NCBI GenBank assembly: GCA_016808115.1
Contig: JAEQBH010000134.1
Location: 372,001 to 436,000, forward strand
Direction: 5' to 3'
DNA: 64,000 nt
From: Tetrastigma voinierianum
Lineage: Eukaryota > Streptophyta > Magnoliopsida > Vitales > Vitaceae
Position numbers and translations under genes: made by a program
Notes under the pieces: generated by a model
What the model saw: only the letters and a program-made list of their open reading frames with translations
Told to the model about the DNA's origin: nothing
Databases searched by the model: none
Shown here: positions 1 through 10,379 of the stretch, piece after piece
How positions within the stretch are numbered: the first letter of the stretch is position 1
Layout: the number at the start of each line of letters is the position of its first letter

Positions 1-295
1 CTCTTCTCTATTTGGAAATTTTCACCATCAAAGTTTGAGCGAGTAAAGGTTTATTCTAGCTTGGTCTCAATTCTTCCAATATTCCAGTTTCTCTGTTTCT
101 CAACAATAGCTAGAGATATGTATATTTTGGCATTTTGCTTCCACATATGATTTGATTATGTTGTTGGTATCTTCATATGATCATATTGCATGATTAATGC
201 TTTCATCAAAACGAAGATGAACTATCAACTCACACGTCACTCAACTATCCCCATAGAAAAACTTAAACAAGTTTCCATCAAGATCATAAACCTAT

Positions 296-310
296 AGCTC
301 TGATATACCA
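296..310 (-). other. Primer binding site (tRNA-iMet type)
   Basis: Read on the minus strand this is TGGTATATCAGAGCT, the usual plant iMet-complementary TGGTATCAGAGC with an extra TA. It lies 6 bases from the presumed LTR end at 317, as expected for a minus-strand element. Confidence 0.65.
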
Positions 311-316
311 CTGATC

Positions 317-1116
317 TGTCACGCCCTGAAACCCACTCTAGGGGCATGACTGTCAATTCACAACTCAAGCCCAAAGGCTCGAAGCGTTAAATGACACAAA
401 CCTTCCTTTCTTGTAATTGGATTGAGTTAAAATACCAAACACTTGTTCAGAGTAATGCACTACTTTCTATATGACCAATTCTCATATCCAAATTTTATAC
501 TAACAAAAATTCTCTAATTCTCAACATTCATGTATGAATTAACATAAATGTCTCAAGACAAATATTCATATCATTCTAACCAACTCTAAGAACAAATAAT
601 CCAAATGAACTTAAACTCATCAATTAAACAAGGTCCATAACGGATTCCAAAATCAAATTCCTAATAATTATATGATTCTCATCCTAGTCAATATCTTCTT
701 GCCGAATTAAATGTAACTAAAAAGATGTCAACGAATGGGAGTGATCTTAAAGCTCAATAGGAAATATTAATGCAGTTTCATGGACCAAAAGGTTTCCAAT
801 CATATAACAAATAGGAGATATTTTTCTTTCCACAAAACCTTCGTATTCAAATGTGGTAGAACATTCAAAATTTTCCATCAAAACATTCTTAAATTCATTT
901 CAAATTGATTTCGTATCAAATATAATCCAAACAATTTCATATCAAATTCGAAATTAACATTTTCATATCTTTGTCCCACAAGTTCTCAAAGCGAAACTTT
1001 CTAATAGCCTTAGTTTTTTGTACAAAGAGATCTTAGAAAAGTGTCGAGTGGTTGGAGAAGTCTTTAACCTAAATCCACCATTGGAATTACCAATCTACTA
1101 GTTTTAGGGCTTTACT
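317..1116 (-). repeat. Probable 5' LTR of the partial minus-strand element
   Basis: The left end reads TGTCACGCCC. The proposed right end reads GGGCTTTAC at about 1107-1115, which would pair as the imperfect terminal inverted repeat typical of LTRs (TGTMAMGCCC...GGGCKTKACA). The left end is supported by the adjacent PBS. The right end is an inference from this terminal match only, because the second LTR copy is outside the window. Confidence 0.5.
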
Positions 1117-1974
1117 AGTATTTTGTATTCCTAAGCTCACGTATGCATATACCCAAAGATGAATAAGTTAAAAAATGAAATAATTCCTTAATTTATGAAT
1201 CTTATCATTTTTCAAGTTTTTACTTGAAAAGTAACTCATTTTAGATGCCACTAATATAAAAAGTTGGTGTCTAGTTCAAATGGTAAAAGGTAAAGACAAA
1301 AAAATTGGAAAATATCATCGATATAGCGACCTTGATGTGAAATCAGCCTTTGATTATCATTTGAGGTAAAAATCGAGAAAAAGTCTAAAATTTTACTGAT
1401 TTATCAGTGATATATGAGAAAAAGTCGAAAGTTTCTCCGATTTATCGGTGATATATGGGTTTTTTACTAACATTTTGGCAACACAATCGATTTCGAGTTT
1501 GAAACCACGCGTCAGCAACAACCAAAATCGTGATTTAATCGTTAATTTATCAGCAAAATATCAACATTATCACCGATATAATGACAACTTATTGCCGATC
1601 TATCCAGGAAAAAATCATTGCCACATGTCCTTCATCCAATTGCTCCAACTTTGAATCAAAGGGGCCTTCATCCAAAGACTCCAATTTATAATTAAATAAA
1701 TTATAATTTTAGTATTAAATATATCATATCTTTCTTTAGAATATCATTTATCCTATCTTAAAAATTATTACAATTTCACTGTTAAATTTTTTATATTTAT
1801 CCTTTTACTTTTGTTTAATTTTCTATATTTTTTAAATATTAAAAATGTGATTTTTTTTTCAAAGTTTGCATCAGATATATAATAATAATAATAAGGTTAT
1901 AATATTTTATAATTTAAAAGTAATTTAATAAAATAAATTATCAATTACCTTTTAATAATTTAATTACTTAAGTA
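1117..1974. other. AT-rich intergenic sequence, insertion target of copia A
   Basis: No coding domain is recognisable. The stretch is AT-rich with poly-T runs and holds one 41-bp tandem dimer (annotated separately). Its last five bases, AAGTA (1970-1974), are the left target-site duplication of the copia element that follows. The same kind of sequence resumes at 7201. Confidence 0.6.
1375..1456 (+). repeat. 41-bp tandem dimer
   Basis: Two adjacent 41-bp units, 1375-1415 and 1416-1456, both begin GAGAAAAAGTC and end GTGATATAT. They differ at a handful of positions. Function is unknown. Confidence 0.75.
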
Positions 1975-2603
1975 TGTTGGGTTTCCCTCCTTTGTGGGAC
2001 TCTTCAATTTGCTAAATATGGTTTTGCTTGTTTTGGCGTGCATGAATCTTGGCATATCCAAGACTTGTTTTGGCGTGCATGACTCTTGGCATATCCAAGA
2101 CTTGGTTTGGCGAGCATGACTCTTGGTATTGGTTTGGAATCTTCAAGGGAAATAAAAGGTTTTGGTGGCATTTTTTTGGGATGATATATCATCTTGGTTG
2201 GCTTGGTAAGAAGGAATTCGAGCAGTCTTTGGTTTAAGAAAAATTCAGTCTTCTTCTTCTCCATTTTGGTGCCCTGAATCGTGAGTTTGTTCTTGAGTGA
2301 TGCGTTTACGCATGATATTTGGGGTTTCTTGCTGTTTGTTCTTGGAGATTTGGTTCACTTTTTTTGTGAGGTATTTTCTTCTTGTGATTTACGCTGGTGT
2401 GTTTGTAAGGCTTATGCCTTTTGTCCACTTGTAAACTCTTTTGGTGATGAGTGGAAGCGACCCTACGGTCGTCGTGTGGGCGATACCTCAAGTTGTTGAG
2501 GTACAAAGTAAATCTTATTATTAACTCATTTATTTTTAATTATTTTATTTTATGTATATTGCTTCCATTGATTTACACTTGTGGGAAAGCTATTTTTCCA
2601 ACA
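1975..2603 (+). repeat. 5' LTR of copia A
   Basis: It starts TGTTGGGTTTCC and ends TTCCAACA. It matches 6555-7195 along its length and contains the 37-bp minirepeats. The ORFs that can be read in it are mirrored in both LTRs and look fortuitous. Confidence 0.93.
2031..2120 (+). promoter_or_regulatory. 37-bp minirepeats in U3 of copia A (left LTR)
   Basis: Two full units (2031-2067, 2068-2104) and a partial third carry GGCGTGCATGA and the inverted repeat CTTGG-N5-CCAAG. The right LTR has the same array at about 6608-6710. Tandem U3 repeats of this sort are known transcription-factor sites in the tobacco elements Tnt1 and Tto1. An enhancer role here is inferred only from position and repetition. 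Confidence 0.6.
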
Positions 2604-2616
2604 TGGTATCGAGCAT
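2604..2616 (+). other. Primer binding site of copia A
   Basis: TGGTATCGAGCAT immediately abuts the 5' LTR end. It matches the plant iMet PBS TGGTATCAGAGC with one base missing. Confidence 0.85.
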
Positions 2617-2690
2617 TTGGTTAATTCGGTTCGATTCATTATATTTGTGTGTGTGAATTATGGGCTGACAGCGTTGGGCGTATGGTTAGT

Positions 2691-3395
2691 TTCAATGCTT
2701 TTAAATTGGGTGACTTGGGGAAACTAAAATGGAAGACCTTTTGTTTTGTAAAGATTTAAAATGGACCCATAGAGGGTGATAGTGACAAGCGGAAGGGATG
2801 AAAGATGACGAGTGGAAACTAGACCGAAAATTTTGTCGGTTTTATTCGTGATGGATTGATGATAGTGTCTTTCATCCGTCTCTGAAAATTCGAGCACATG
2901 GTCTTTGGACCAAATTGAAGTAATTTACTTGATAGAAGACGGCGTGATAAAGCATTTTTTATTTCGAAGCTTGTGAATTCTAAATATAAGGAGGTACTCT
3001 ATTACGAGCATTTGAATGAGATTAAAGAGCATTGTGAATCAGTTAGCCGCCATGAAGAAATTACTTTTGATGATGAGTTGCAAGCTTTGTTACTTCTTAG
3101 TTCACTTCTGAAAAATTTGAGGAAACTTTGGTGGTCCGCAGTTAGCAACTGCGCACCTGATGGAATTAGTATGATGAGTCGAGTTACTAGCGACTTTGTT
3201 GAATGAAGAGACAAGAAAGAAAATCATCGGGTTCTTTTAAACCAGAGGCACTTTTGATGGGCTTAGGGAGAGGCGGGAGTAAGAGTGGGGCTACGGTAGT
3301 GATGATAAATGCAGAGGTCGTTCGAGCTCGATTTCAAAGAAAGATGTTGAGTGCTATTATTGTCACAAGAAGGACACATGAAGCGGAGTCACGGC
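2691..3395 (+). pseudogene. gag of copia A (capsid plus zinc knuckle), broken
   Basis: Gag would form the cytoplasmic virus-like particle that packages element RNA. The likely start is the ATG at 2691, whose first residues include FNAFKLG. A piece at 2973-3206 contains EHLNEIKEH, FDDELQALLLLSSL and a later MSRVTSDF, the hallmarks of the plant copia UBN2/gag domain. A CCHC-type zinc knuckle begins at about 3349 (CYYCHKK), broken by a stop soon after. At least two frame changes separate the pieces. No single ORF covers more than about 78 codons, so no gag protein can be made. Confidence 0.75.
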
Positions 3396-3499
3396 TTCGA
3401 GTTCGAGAATAGAAACAAAGAGAAAAATTAGGAAAAAACAAAATGATCTGGTGTAGTTGCAGATGGTGAACTCATGATTATCGTGCGGATGATGCTGCG

Positions 3500-3600
3500 T
3501 TAATTTGATTGGCGAGAGATGGATTGGGTGTCGATTGCGGAGCTTCATTTTCATGTTACTTACTTGTTGGCCGGCTTCTTTGCTTCTTACTCGCCAAGGT
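3500..3600 (+). pseudogene. Aspartic protease remnant of copia A
   Basis: Around 3521-3550 two forward frames together give W.VDCGASFH, the copia protease active-site region (D-T/S/C-G-A plus a following H). A frame change lies inside the motif and another just upstream. The enzyme would cleave the Gag-Pol polyprotein. The flanking region is too decayed to bound the domain. Confidence 0.55.
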
Positions 3601-3899
3601 GAGATTTGGGAGAAATGTACGTATGGGAAATGAAGATGTGTCGAAATTGGTAGCATGGTGACATTTGCTTGAAACAAATATTGGATGCAGAATTGTTGCT
3701 TAGAGATGTGAGGCATGTCTGGGATGTTCGGCTCAGTTGTCTCTACTAGAAAGTTAGATGATGAAGACTACAACAACAATTTCAGTGATGGAAAATGGAA
3801 GCTCTCCAAAGGTTCTCTGAGTGGTAGCAAAGGAAAATTTGTTCTCTTTGCATATGCAATAAAAATCTACAAAGGGTGTTGTGAATACCTTAGAGAATG

Positions 3900-4660
3900 A
3901 CTCATCCACCCGATCATGCATAGAAGGCTTGGACATATGAGTGAAAAAGGATTGCAAGTTTTATCGGAGAACTACAGCGGGTTATAAAGGTACGCCTTTG
4001 AAAACTTCTGTTCATTGTTTCCATGGTAAACAAAATAGAATATCTTTTCGTAGAAACATTGCATCTAGAAAATCTAAGTATTTCTAGATTTGGGTACGAT
4101 CGGATGTGTGGTCCTTTAGAAGTTAGGACATAGTGGTGCTTTATACTTTGTCACTTTGTTGATGATCACTCACAGAAAGTTGAACTATGCGAAAACTAAA
4201 GATCAAGTTCTAGATGTGTTTAAGCATTTTCAAGCCAATGTTGAAAGAAACTGGTAGACAGTTGAAATGTGTTCGCTCGGATAATGAGTGGTGATATATT
4301 GGACCATTTGATCGATGTACGCAATCCACGACATCGAGGCATGAAAAAACTGATCAAAACCTCAGCGAAGACGGGGTTGTAGAGAGAATAGTGCACCATT
4401 CTTGAGAGGTAAGATGTTTGCTCTCACATTACAAGTGCGAAGATCTTTATTTGGGGTGAGGCGATGAGGGCAATGATTGATCTTATCAATTTGTCTCCTT
4501 CGAGTTCCGTTGAATAGATGTGCGGAAAAAGGTTTGGGCGGGGAAAGAAGTCTCTTATGATCACTTGAAGGTATTGGTGCGAGCTTTTATTCATATTCCA
4601 AAAGATGAGAGGTCGAGCTTGATCAACCGTGATGCATATTTACGAGTATGGGCATGAAGA
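3900..4660 (+). pseudogene. Integrase of copia A, broken
   Basis: The pre-integrase segment at about 3904-3960 reads HRRLGHMSEKGLQVLS, matching the zinc-binding GAG-pre-integrase region. The catalytic core follows at about 4085-4320. It includes RSDVCGPL with the first catalytic Asp region and a later segment containing QLKCVRSDN.GEY with the second catalytic Asp. These segments lie in different frames. The integrase would insert element cDNA into the genome with 5-bp staggered cuts, which agrees with the AAGTA duplication. The copy is not functional. Confidence 0.72.
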
Positions 4661-5052
4661 ATTTAGCTATAGGTTGTATGATCAGTTAGCCAAAAAGTTG
4701 TCGGAAGCGAGATCTTAGTTTTCTTGGAAGATAAGACTTTTTGAAGACATTGACAAGCTTAGGTAATTTGAAAGATCACAATGCTGATGATCTTGACTTA
4801 GATCCTCTTGATCCTTTATTGTTCATGATATTAATGAGGAAGTGCGAGATACCTCATGATGATGCGGAGTGGAAGATGATCTTGAGCCGGAGAGATTGAG
4901 GGGGCTTGGCCACCCCGAGAGTCAGCACCACGAGACATTGGGGAGATCTACGAGGAGAAAAGCGACCATCGAAAATATTCTTCAAATGGTATGTGATGAT
5001 GTCGGATCGGGGTGGGCGGAGACTTATCAAAGTCTTGAAGCATGAGAACAAA

Positions 5053-5790
5053 GCGAGATGGCTTAAGGCAATGAAAGAGGAAATGAAGTCTTTGCATGAG
5101 AATCACACCTATGATTTGGTGGAGCCACCTAAAAAGAAGAAAATTTTGAAAAATAAATGGGTCTTCAGACGAAAGAATGATGGGAACAGTTCTCAACCAA
5201 GATTCAAGGCATGACTTGTTGTGAAAGGTTTTGGTTAGAGAAAGGGAGTTGATTTTGATGAGATATTCTCACCAGTTGTGAAGATGTCCTCCATTCGAAC
5301 TGTGCTTGGTATAGTTGCGAGTATGAATTTAGAAGTTGAGTAGCTTGATGTGAAGACCTCATTTTTGCATGGTGACTTAGAGAGGGAAATTTATATGGAG
5401 ACGACACGAGGGCTTCATAGATAAGGGTAATGATCAGTTAGTTTGCAAATTGAAGAAGAGCTTGTATGGATTGAAGCAAGCACCGAGGCAGTGGTACAAA
5501 AAATTCGATTCTTTCATGACTGACCATGGGTATTCAAGAACCACTTCAGACCATTGTGTGTTTGTGAAGAAATATCTAGATGGTAATTTTATTATTCTCT
5601 TGCTTTACGTCGATGATATGCTCATTGTGGGTACACGAGCAAGATTAGCAAGTTGAAGTCAGAATTGAGCAAGTCCTTTGCCACGAAGGATTTGGGTCCA
5701 GCAAAGCAAATTCTTGGGATAAGAATTGTTCGTGACGAGATCGCCCGGGCTAATTTAGTTATCTGAAATTATATTAAAAAGGTTCTTGAG
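5053..5790 (+). pseudogene. Reverse transcriptase of copia A, broken
   Basis: The domain starts near KARWLKAMKEEMKSLHE (about 5053), passes KNKWVFR and FDEIFSPVVKMSSIR, and reaches SLYGLKQAPRQWYKKF (5459 onward). The catalytic box YVDDM is intact at about 5608-5622. Three stops at 5213, 5236 and 5341 interrupt the first half. Each is one C-to-T change from the residue expected by the family: CGA to TGA once and CAG to TAG twice. A frameshift follows at about 5410-5450 and others lie after the YVDD box. The domain would copy element RNA into cDNA. Confidence 0.88.
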
Positions 5791-6042
5791 AGGTTGTATA
5801 GATAACAAAGCACATTGGTGATCACTTGCAGGCCACTTCAAACTTAGTTCAAGTCGGTGTCCTACAAGTGATGAAGAAAAAGGAGATGCGAAAATTCCAC
5901 ATGCTTGACGGTGGTTCTTTGATGTATGCACACAGTTGGGGTTGTTAGTCGATTTACAGCTACGATCAGGGAAAGAACAACGGGCAACGGTGAAATGGAT
6001 ATGAGGGTATCTTCGGGAGCACTTCAAAGTTGAGTTTGTGTT

Positions 6043-6537
6043 TTGGTAAGGCGAGCTTACTTATTCTTGATGGGTTCGCAGTTACGATGTAATTTTGGTG
6101 ATATTGATAGTCGAAAATCTACTTCTAGTTATTTGATTACTTTTGCAGGGGGAGCAGTGGCATGGCAATCAAGATTACAGAAATGTGTTGCTTTCTCCAC
6201 CACAGAAGCTGAGTTCATCGCCATCATAGAAGCTTGCAAAGAATTATTGTGGTTGAAGAAATTCTTACAAGAGTTGGGTTTGAAACAAGAAAGGTATGTC
6301 CTTCATTGTGATAGTCAGAGTGCAATCCACTTGAGTAAAAATTCTTCGTTTCATTCGAGATCGAAACACATTGATGTTAGATATCATTGGATTCGTGATG
6401 TCTTGAATGATAAGTTGTTGCAACTTGAAAAAGTTCACACTGATAAGAACACTTCGGATATGTTGACTAAGGCATTGGCTAAGGACAAGCATGTGAAGTG
6501 TCGATTTTTGGCGGGAATGGTCAAATCCTCCACATAA
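6043..6537 (+). CDS. RNase H domain and C-terminus of copia A Pol (longest open segment)
   Basis: This 164-codon open segment is the best preserved piece of the polyprotein. Residues 20-35 read DIDSRKSTSSYLITF. They are followed by AVAWQSRLQK, STTEAEFIAIIEACKE, and HCDSQSAIHLSKN with HSRSKHIDVRYH. The order and residues are those of copia RNase H, with the DSQSA catalytic Asp kept. The frame ends with TKAL and a stop at 6535-6537, 17 bases before the 3' LTR, as expected for the Pol C-terminus. The ATG at 6043 is only the first Met after an upstream break, not a real start. It removes RNA from RNA:DNA hybrids during reverse transcription. Confidence 0.85.
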   Translation: MVRRAYLFLMGSQLRCNFGDIDSRKSTSSYLITFAGGAVAWQSRLQKCVAFSTTEAEFIAIIEACKELLWLKKFLQELGLKQERYVLHCDSQSAIHLSKNSSFHSRSKHIDVRYHWIRDVLNDKLLQLEKVHTDKNTSDMLTKALAKDKHVKCRFLAGMVKSST

Positions 6538-6540
6538 GTC

Positions 6541-6553
6541 GGGAGGGGGAGAA
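6541..6553 (+). other. Polypurine tract of copia A
   Basis: GGGAGGGGGAGAA lies one base before the 3' LTR. It is the plus-strand DNA primer site. It directly follows the Pol stop codon. Confidence 0.88.
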
Positions 6554-6554
6554 T

Positions 6555-7195
6555 TGTTGGGTTTCCCTCCTTTGCGGGACTCTTCAATTTGCTAAATATG
6601 GTTTTGCTTGTTTTGGCGTGCATGACTCTTGGCATATCCAAGACTTGTTTTGGCGTGCATGACTCTTGGCATATCCAAGACTTGGTTTGGCGTGCATGAC
6701 TCTTGGTATTGGTTTGGAATCTTTAAGGGAAATAAAAGGTTTTGGTGGCATTTTTTTGGATGATATATCATCTTGGTTGGCTTGGTAAGAAGGAATTCGG
6801 GTAGTCTTTGGTTTAAGAAAAATTCAGTCTTCTTCTTCTCCATTTTGGTGCCACAAAATCAGCAAGTTTGTTCTTCAAGTGAGTAACGTTTCTTCACTTG
6901 ATATTTGGGGTTTCTTGCGGTTTGTTCTTGGAGATTTGGTTCACTTTTTTTGTGAGGTATTTTCCTCTTGTGATTTACACCTTGGTGTGTTTGTAAGGCT
7001 TATGCCTTTTTGTCCACTTTGTAAACTCTTTTGGTGATAGTGGAAGAAACTAACCTACCGGTCGTCGTGGACGTACCTCAAGTTATTTGAGGGAACCACG
7101 TAAATCTTGTGTGCTCATTTATTTTTCTGTTATTTTATTTTATGCCACATTGTTTCCATTGATTTACACTTGTGGGAAAGCCTTTTTTCCCAACA
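6555..7195 (+). repeat. 3' LTR of copia A
   Basis: It starts TGTTGGGTTTCC and ends CCCAACA, and is followed by the AAGTA duplication at 7196-7200. It differs from the 5' LTR by scattered substitutions and short indels, including a longer tail of U5. Confidence 0.93.
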
Positions 7196-8021
7196 AAGTA
7201 AACTAATAACAATAATAAAAAGTCTTTTCAAAAAATAAAACAATAATAAAGAGTTGTCATGTATAAAAGTTTCAATTTTTTTTTAAGTCAAAAAATGATT
7301 TATTTGATTCAAACTAGCAATACATCGATGGAAACATGGAATCAAAATCGCTAAAAACCATAGAGGATGAAACAACATCCAGGTTAATAGCATAATGAAG
7401 CGACTCAAAGCCTATACATTTGATAATTGAGTCTACACATATATATTATTCTGACTAAAATATCTATGACTCTAGTTATGCAGCATAGTGACAACCATTG
7501 ATTTGATTTCCTGTCATTGATAGTCTATACTTTGCTCCTCTAAAATGCCCAAACACAAATAAACATCACATCATGACAATGAAAACCAAAACGTTGTACT
7601 AAGATGACACAACCACCCGCCACACCAAGACGACGACACCCACACGAGTACAAAGGCGATGACAATCACACTCACACCAAGGTGATAACTAAATCACCAA
7701 AAAAAACAAGTAAACCTATATTTATGTGAAATAACCACTTTATTAGGAAAGAAAAATAGGAAAATAGGTGTAGATTGGTGATTTCAGGCTAAGAAAGACA
7801 AAAAAAATCACCCATTTTTGCTTAAAGAGAAGGGGCTAGAAGAGAAAAAGTATATAAGAAAGGACTTGTTAAAAAAAATATTCATATTGTTTCAAATTTA
7901 TTATTTAAAATATAACCGAATTAGTTTTTATTTTATAAAATAAATAGATATAACTATATCAAGTACAACAAAAAAACATAATACATTGCTTCATTGGCTT
8001 CGTATTTTTTAAAATAAAAAG

Positions 8022-8047
8022 TAATAATAATAATAATAATAATAATT
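8022..8047. repeat. (TAA)n microsatellite
   Basis: About eight uninterrupted TAA units. Confidence 0.9.
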
Positions 8048-8524
8048 TATTTTTATTGAATAAATTCCAACCATATATATTTAAATTTTTATATTATAAT
8101 TATTTTGGTTAATGATATAAACATTATCTGATTTTTGAATAAAATGTAAAAATAATAATAATTTATTTTTTATGGATAAATTCTAATAATATATATTTAA
8201 AATTTAATATTACAATTATTTTTTTATGAATTTTCAAAAGATGAACATTATCTTTTCAATGTCTTTGAAAAAAGAAAAATATTTTAAACTTTTTCAAAGT
8301 GTTTTCATGAATTTTGTATAATTTACGTTTTACCAATATTAATGTAAAAATATCCATCAATAATTTATTTTTTATCAATATTTATGTAAAAATATTCATC
8401 GATATATCCTCAAAATACCAATATTTTTATCTTTTAGTAAAGGGGTGGAATGAGGTGTGGAAGGTCTTAGGCTCGAACCCAAAAAATAGAGAGTATTACA
8501 ATGTAATATGTAAAGTAAATAGAA

Positions 8525-8632
<108 letters not shown>

Positions 8633-9309
8633 GTCAACTTTAGAAGAATTATCCATCATATCTAGCTCAAGTAGTAGAACGTTCAACGTTTGAATAAGCA
8701 AGGGCATAGGGAGGGGAGGGGTCCAAGTTGGAGTCCAAATTGAGACAATTTACTATATTGTAACTAAAGTTATTAGCTATCAAAAAAACTTTAGAAGAAT
8801 TGATTATTCTTAAGAATGAGAATTTCAAATATATCTTATTTGATACCACTACTTAAAAGGGATATTAAGTTGCTTACTCCTTTTTTTCTTTCTTTTTTTT
8901 TTGACATCTTCCTCATTGGCTACATTTCCTATGTTTTTTTTCTTGAAAAATAACCCATTTTGGACAAAAAAAAAAAAAACCCTTCTCCATTTCATGTATT
9001 TATATTATCTCTTACAAGATGCATTATTTTTGCAAGAAAATGAGAAGGGCCTTTTTTTCAAAATCAAACCAAAATTGATAAAGGGTCAAATTTTTGAAAT
9101 TTGGTTTTCAAAATATCTTTCCATGTAAGGGTTAAAGTTAAATTTGAAAGATAATTCTCATATTATAAAGTTTTAAAATACGTATAAAAATGTAATACAC
9201 ATAAGTTAGAAAAGTGCTTTCAAGACAGATAATCTCTTATTCAAATTGGCTTAAAAAATAAAAATATCTTGGATCGTACACGACAAATACATAATCTTTT
9301 ATGCGTAAA

Positions 9310-9556
9310 GGTGCAAAAAAACCGCTCAGGTTTTCTCAAATATCCCACTTACACCTCAAACTTTTTTTTCGTCTAAATAGGCCCCTCGAGCTTACTCTTG
9401 TAACTTAAATCAACCCCTATCGTAACTTAAATCAACCCCTACCGTAACTCTGAGCATTAAATAGAAAAACTAAAGTTACCTTGGCTACTAAACTAGCCAT
9501 GTAAGCAGCTGACATAGAAATTTTTTGCCCTAATTCTATTTAAAACTTGAGGGGCT
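9310..9556 (+). mobile_element. TIR-like left arm of a Mutator-like element (MULE)
   Basis: A pyrimidine-rich arm starts GTGCAAAAAAACCGC and holds phrases such as CTAAATAGGCCCCTCGAG and AAATCAACCCCTA. I recognise this style as the long terminal arm of plant MULEs, which often resemble one another in composition. A 22-bp unit is duplicated exactly in tandem except for one base (9400-9421, 9422-9443). The arm ends just before the GRF gene. The matching right arm would lie beyond the window, so the assignment as a TIR is an inference supported by the MULE transposase at 57175-58225. Confidence 0.5.
9400..9443 (+). repeat. 22-bp tandem duplication in the MULE arm
   Basis: Two adjacent 22-bp copies beginning GTAACTTAAATCAACC differ only at their next-to-last base. 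Confidence 0.9.
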
Positions 9557-9756
9557 TCTAATTAGAGGAGGAAATCAAAAGCCCATATTTCATTAATTTG
9601 GGGAAATCAAAATCCCATTGATGCAAAAACCTCTTCGAGCCAAAGACAACCCTAGGCTTTGCTTCGATTCTTCTTTCCTCTCTAGTTTTGCTTCGACCTT
9701 CCTTTCCTTCCTCTCTGGTTTTGCTTCGACCCTCATTTCCTTCCTTTCCTTCATCT

Positions 9757-10379
9757 ATGGCTAGAACCCTTTCTTCAAATTCCTCAAGAAGACAATGCAA
9801 CAGAGCTTCCGAATGTGACGATGATGCCGTAATTTGTGACTATGGTTTCAAAGCTTCTTTATTAACGGCTTGGAAGGAGACAAATCCAGGGAGGAGATTC
9901 TACTCATGCCCAAAATACCATGTAAGTAGATGTTTATCAAAAAAGTTGTTTGTTTTCTTTTCCTGAAGATTGATTAATTTGTATGTTTGTTGGTTGTCCT
10001 TGTTTCAACCGTGGGAAAATATGTCTTTTTTTTGTGGCATGATCTGGAGATGACACCTACGGCAAAGGTTATTATCAACCAATTGAAGTGGGAAAAGAAG
10101 CTTCTCTAAATAAAGATTAAGGAAATGCAGAAAATGAGGGGCTGATATGATATAAATGGTGAAGAAGATGATGAGGTGAACAATTTTGACCAACATTATT
10201 CATTGAAGGCCCAAGATTGGTTAGGAACCGATGAGATGAATGATTTGAAGATGAATGGATTGAAGAAAGAGTTGAATGATTTGAAGACATCATTCAAATC
10301 GAACAAGTTTGCTCTAAAATGCAATGCACTGTTTTGTGTCTGTTTATCCTGTGTCATATTCATTTTAATGTGGATGTAA
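9757..10379 (+). pseudogene. GRF-type zinc finger protein with C-terminal membrane segment, two exons, broken
   Basis: Exon 1 starts at the ATG at 9757 (MARTLSSNSSRRQCNRASE) and ends at 9921 before a consensus donor GTAAGT. It encodes the front of a GRF zinc finger: a Cys, then TAWKETNPGRRFYSCPKY. The second Cys of the usual CxCG is Tyr here (CDYG). Exon 2 resumes near 10011 with VFFLWHDLEM, the back half of the finger, then a charged helix (QLKWEKKLL) and an acidic stretch. It ends with a hydrophobic segment (ALFCVCLSCVIFILMWM) before the stop at 10377-10379. In-frame stops at 10107-10109 and 10143-10145 and a poor acceptor (AA where AG is expected near 10008) mark it as dead. GRF fingers bind nucleic acid. 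The C-terminal segment would anchor the protein in a membrane. The gene points toward, and is convergent with, the MULE transposase at 57175-58225. Confidence 0.72.

Larger units (their letters stand above)
1..1116 (-). mobile_element. Partial LTR retrotransposon (gypsy-like), 5' end on minus strand
   Basis: The left edge holds a short piece of internal leader (1-295), a tRNA-Met-type primer binding site read on the minus strand, and a probable LTR (317-1116). The rest of the element lies outside the window to the left. No coding domain is visible in the 295 bases of leader. Element class is inferred from the PBS type and the LTR end sequence; copia elements share this PBS class, so gypsy is only the better guess. 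Confidence 0.55.
1975..7195 (+). mobile_element. Ty1/copia LTR retrotransposon (copia A), complete but inactive
   Basis: A structurally complete 5.2-kb element. The 5' LTR (1975-2603) is followed at once by a PBS. Degraded gag, protease, integrase, reverse transcriptase and RNase H follow in copia order, then a polypurine tract and the 3' LTR (6555-7195). Both LTRs start TGTTGGG and end CCAACA. The element is flanked by perfect 5-bp duplications AAGTA (1970-1974 and 7196-7200), so insertion by integrase is clear. Integrase lies before reverse transcriptase, which identifies copia rather than gypsy. Many stops and frameshifts show the copy is dead. The LTRs are similar but carry many small indels (629 against 641 bp), so it is not a recent insertion. 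Confidence 0.93.

Noticed and set aside
2004..2506. ORFs in the left end of copia A
   Set aside because: They fall in the LTR, reappear in the other LTR with disruptions, and include the minirepeats.
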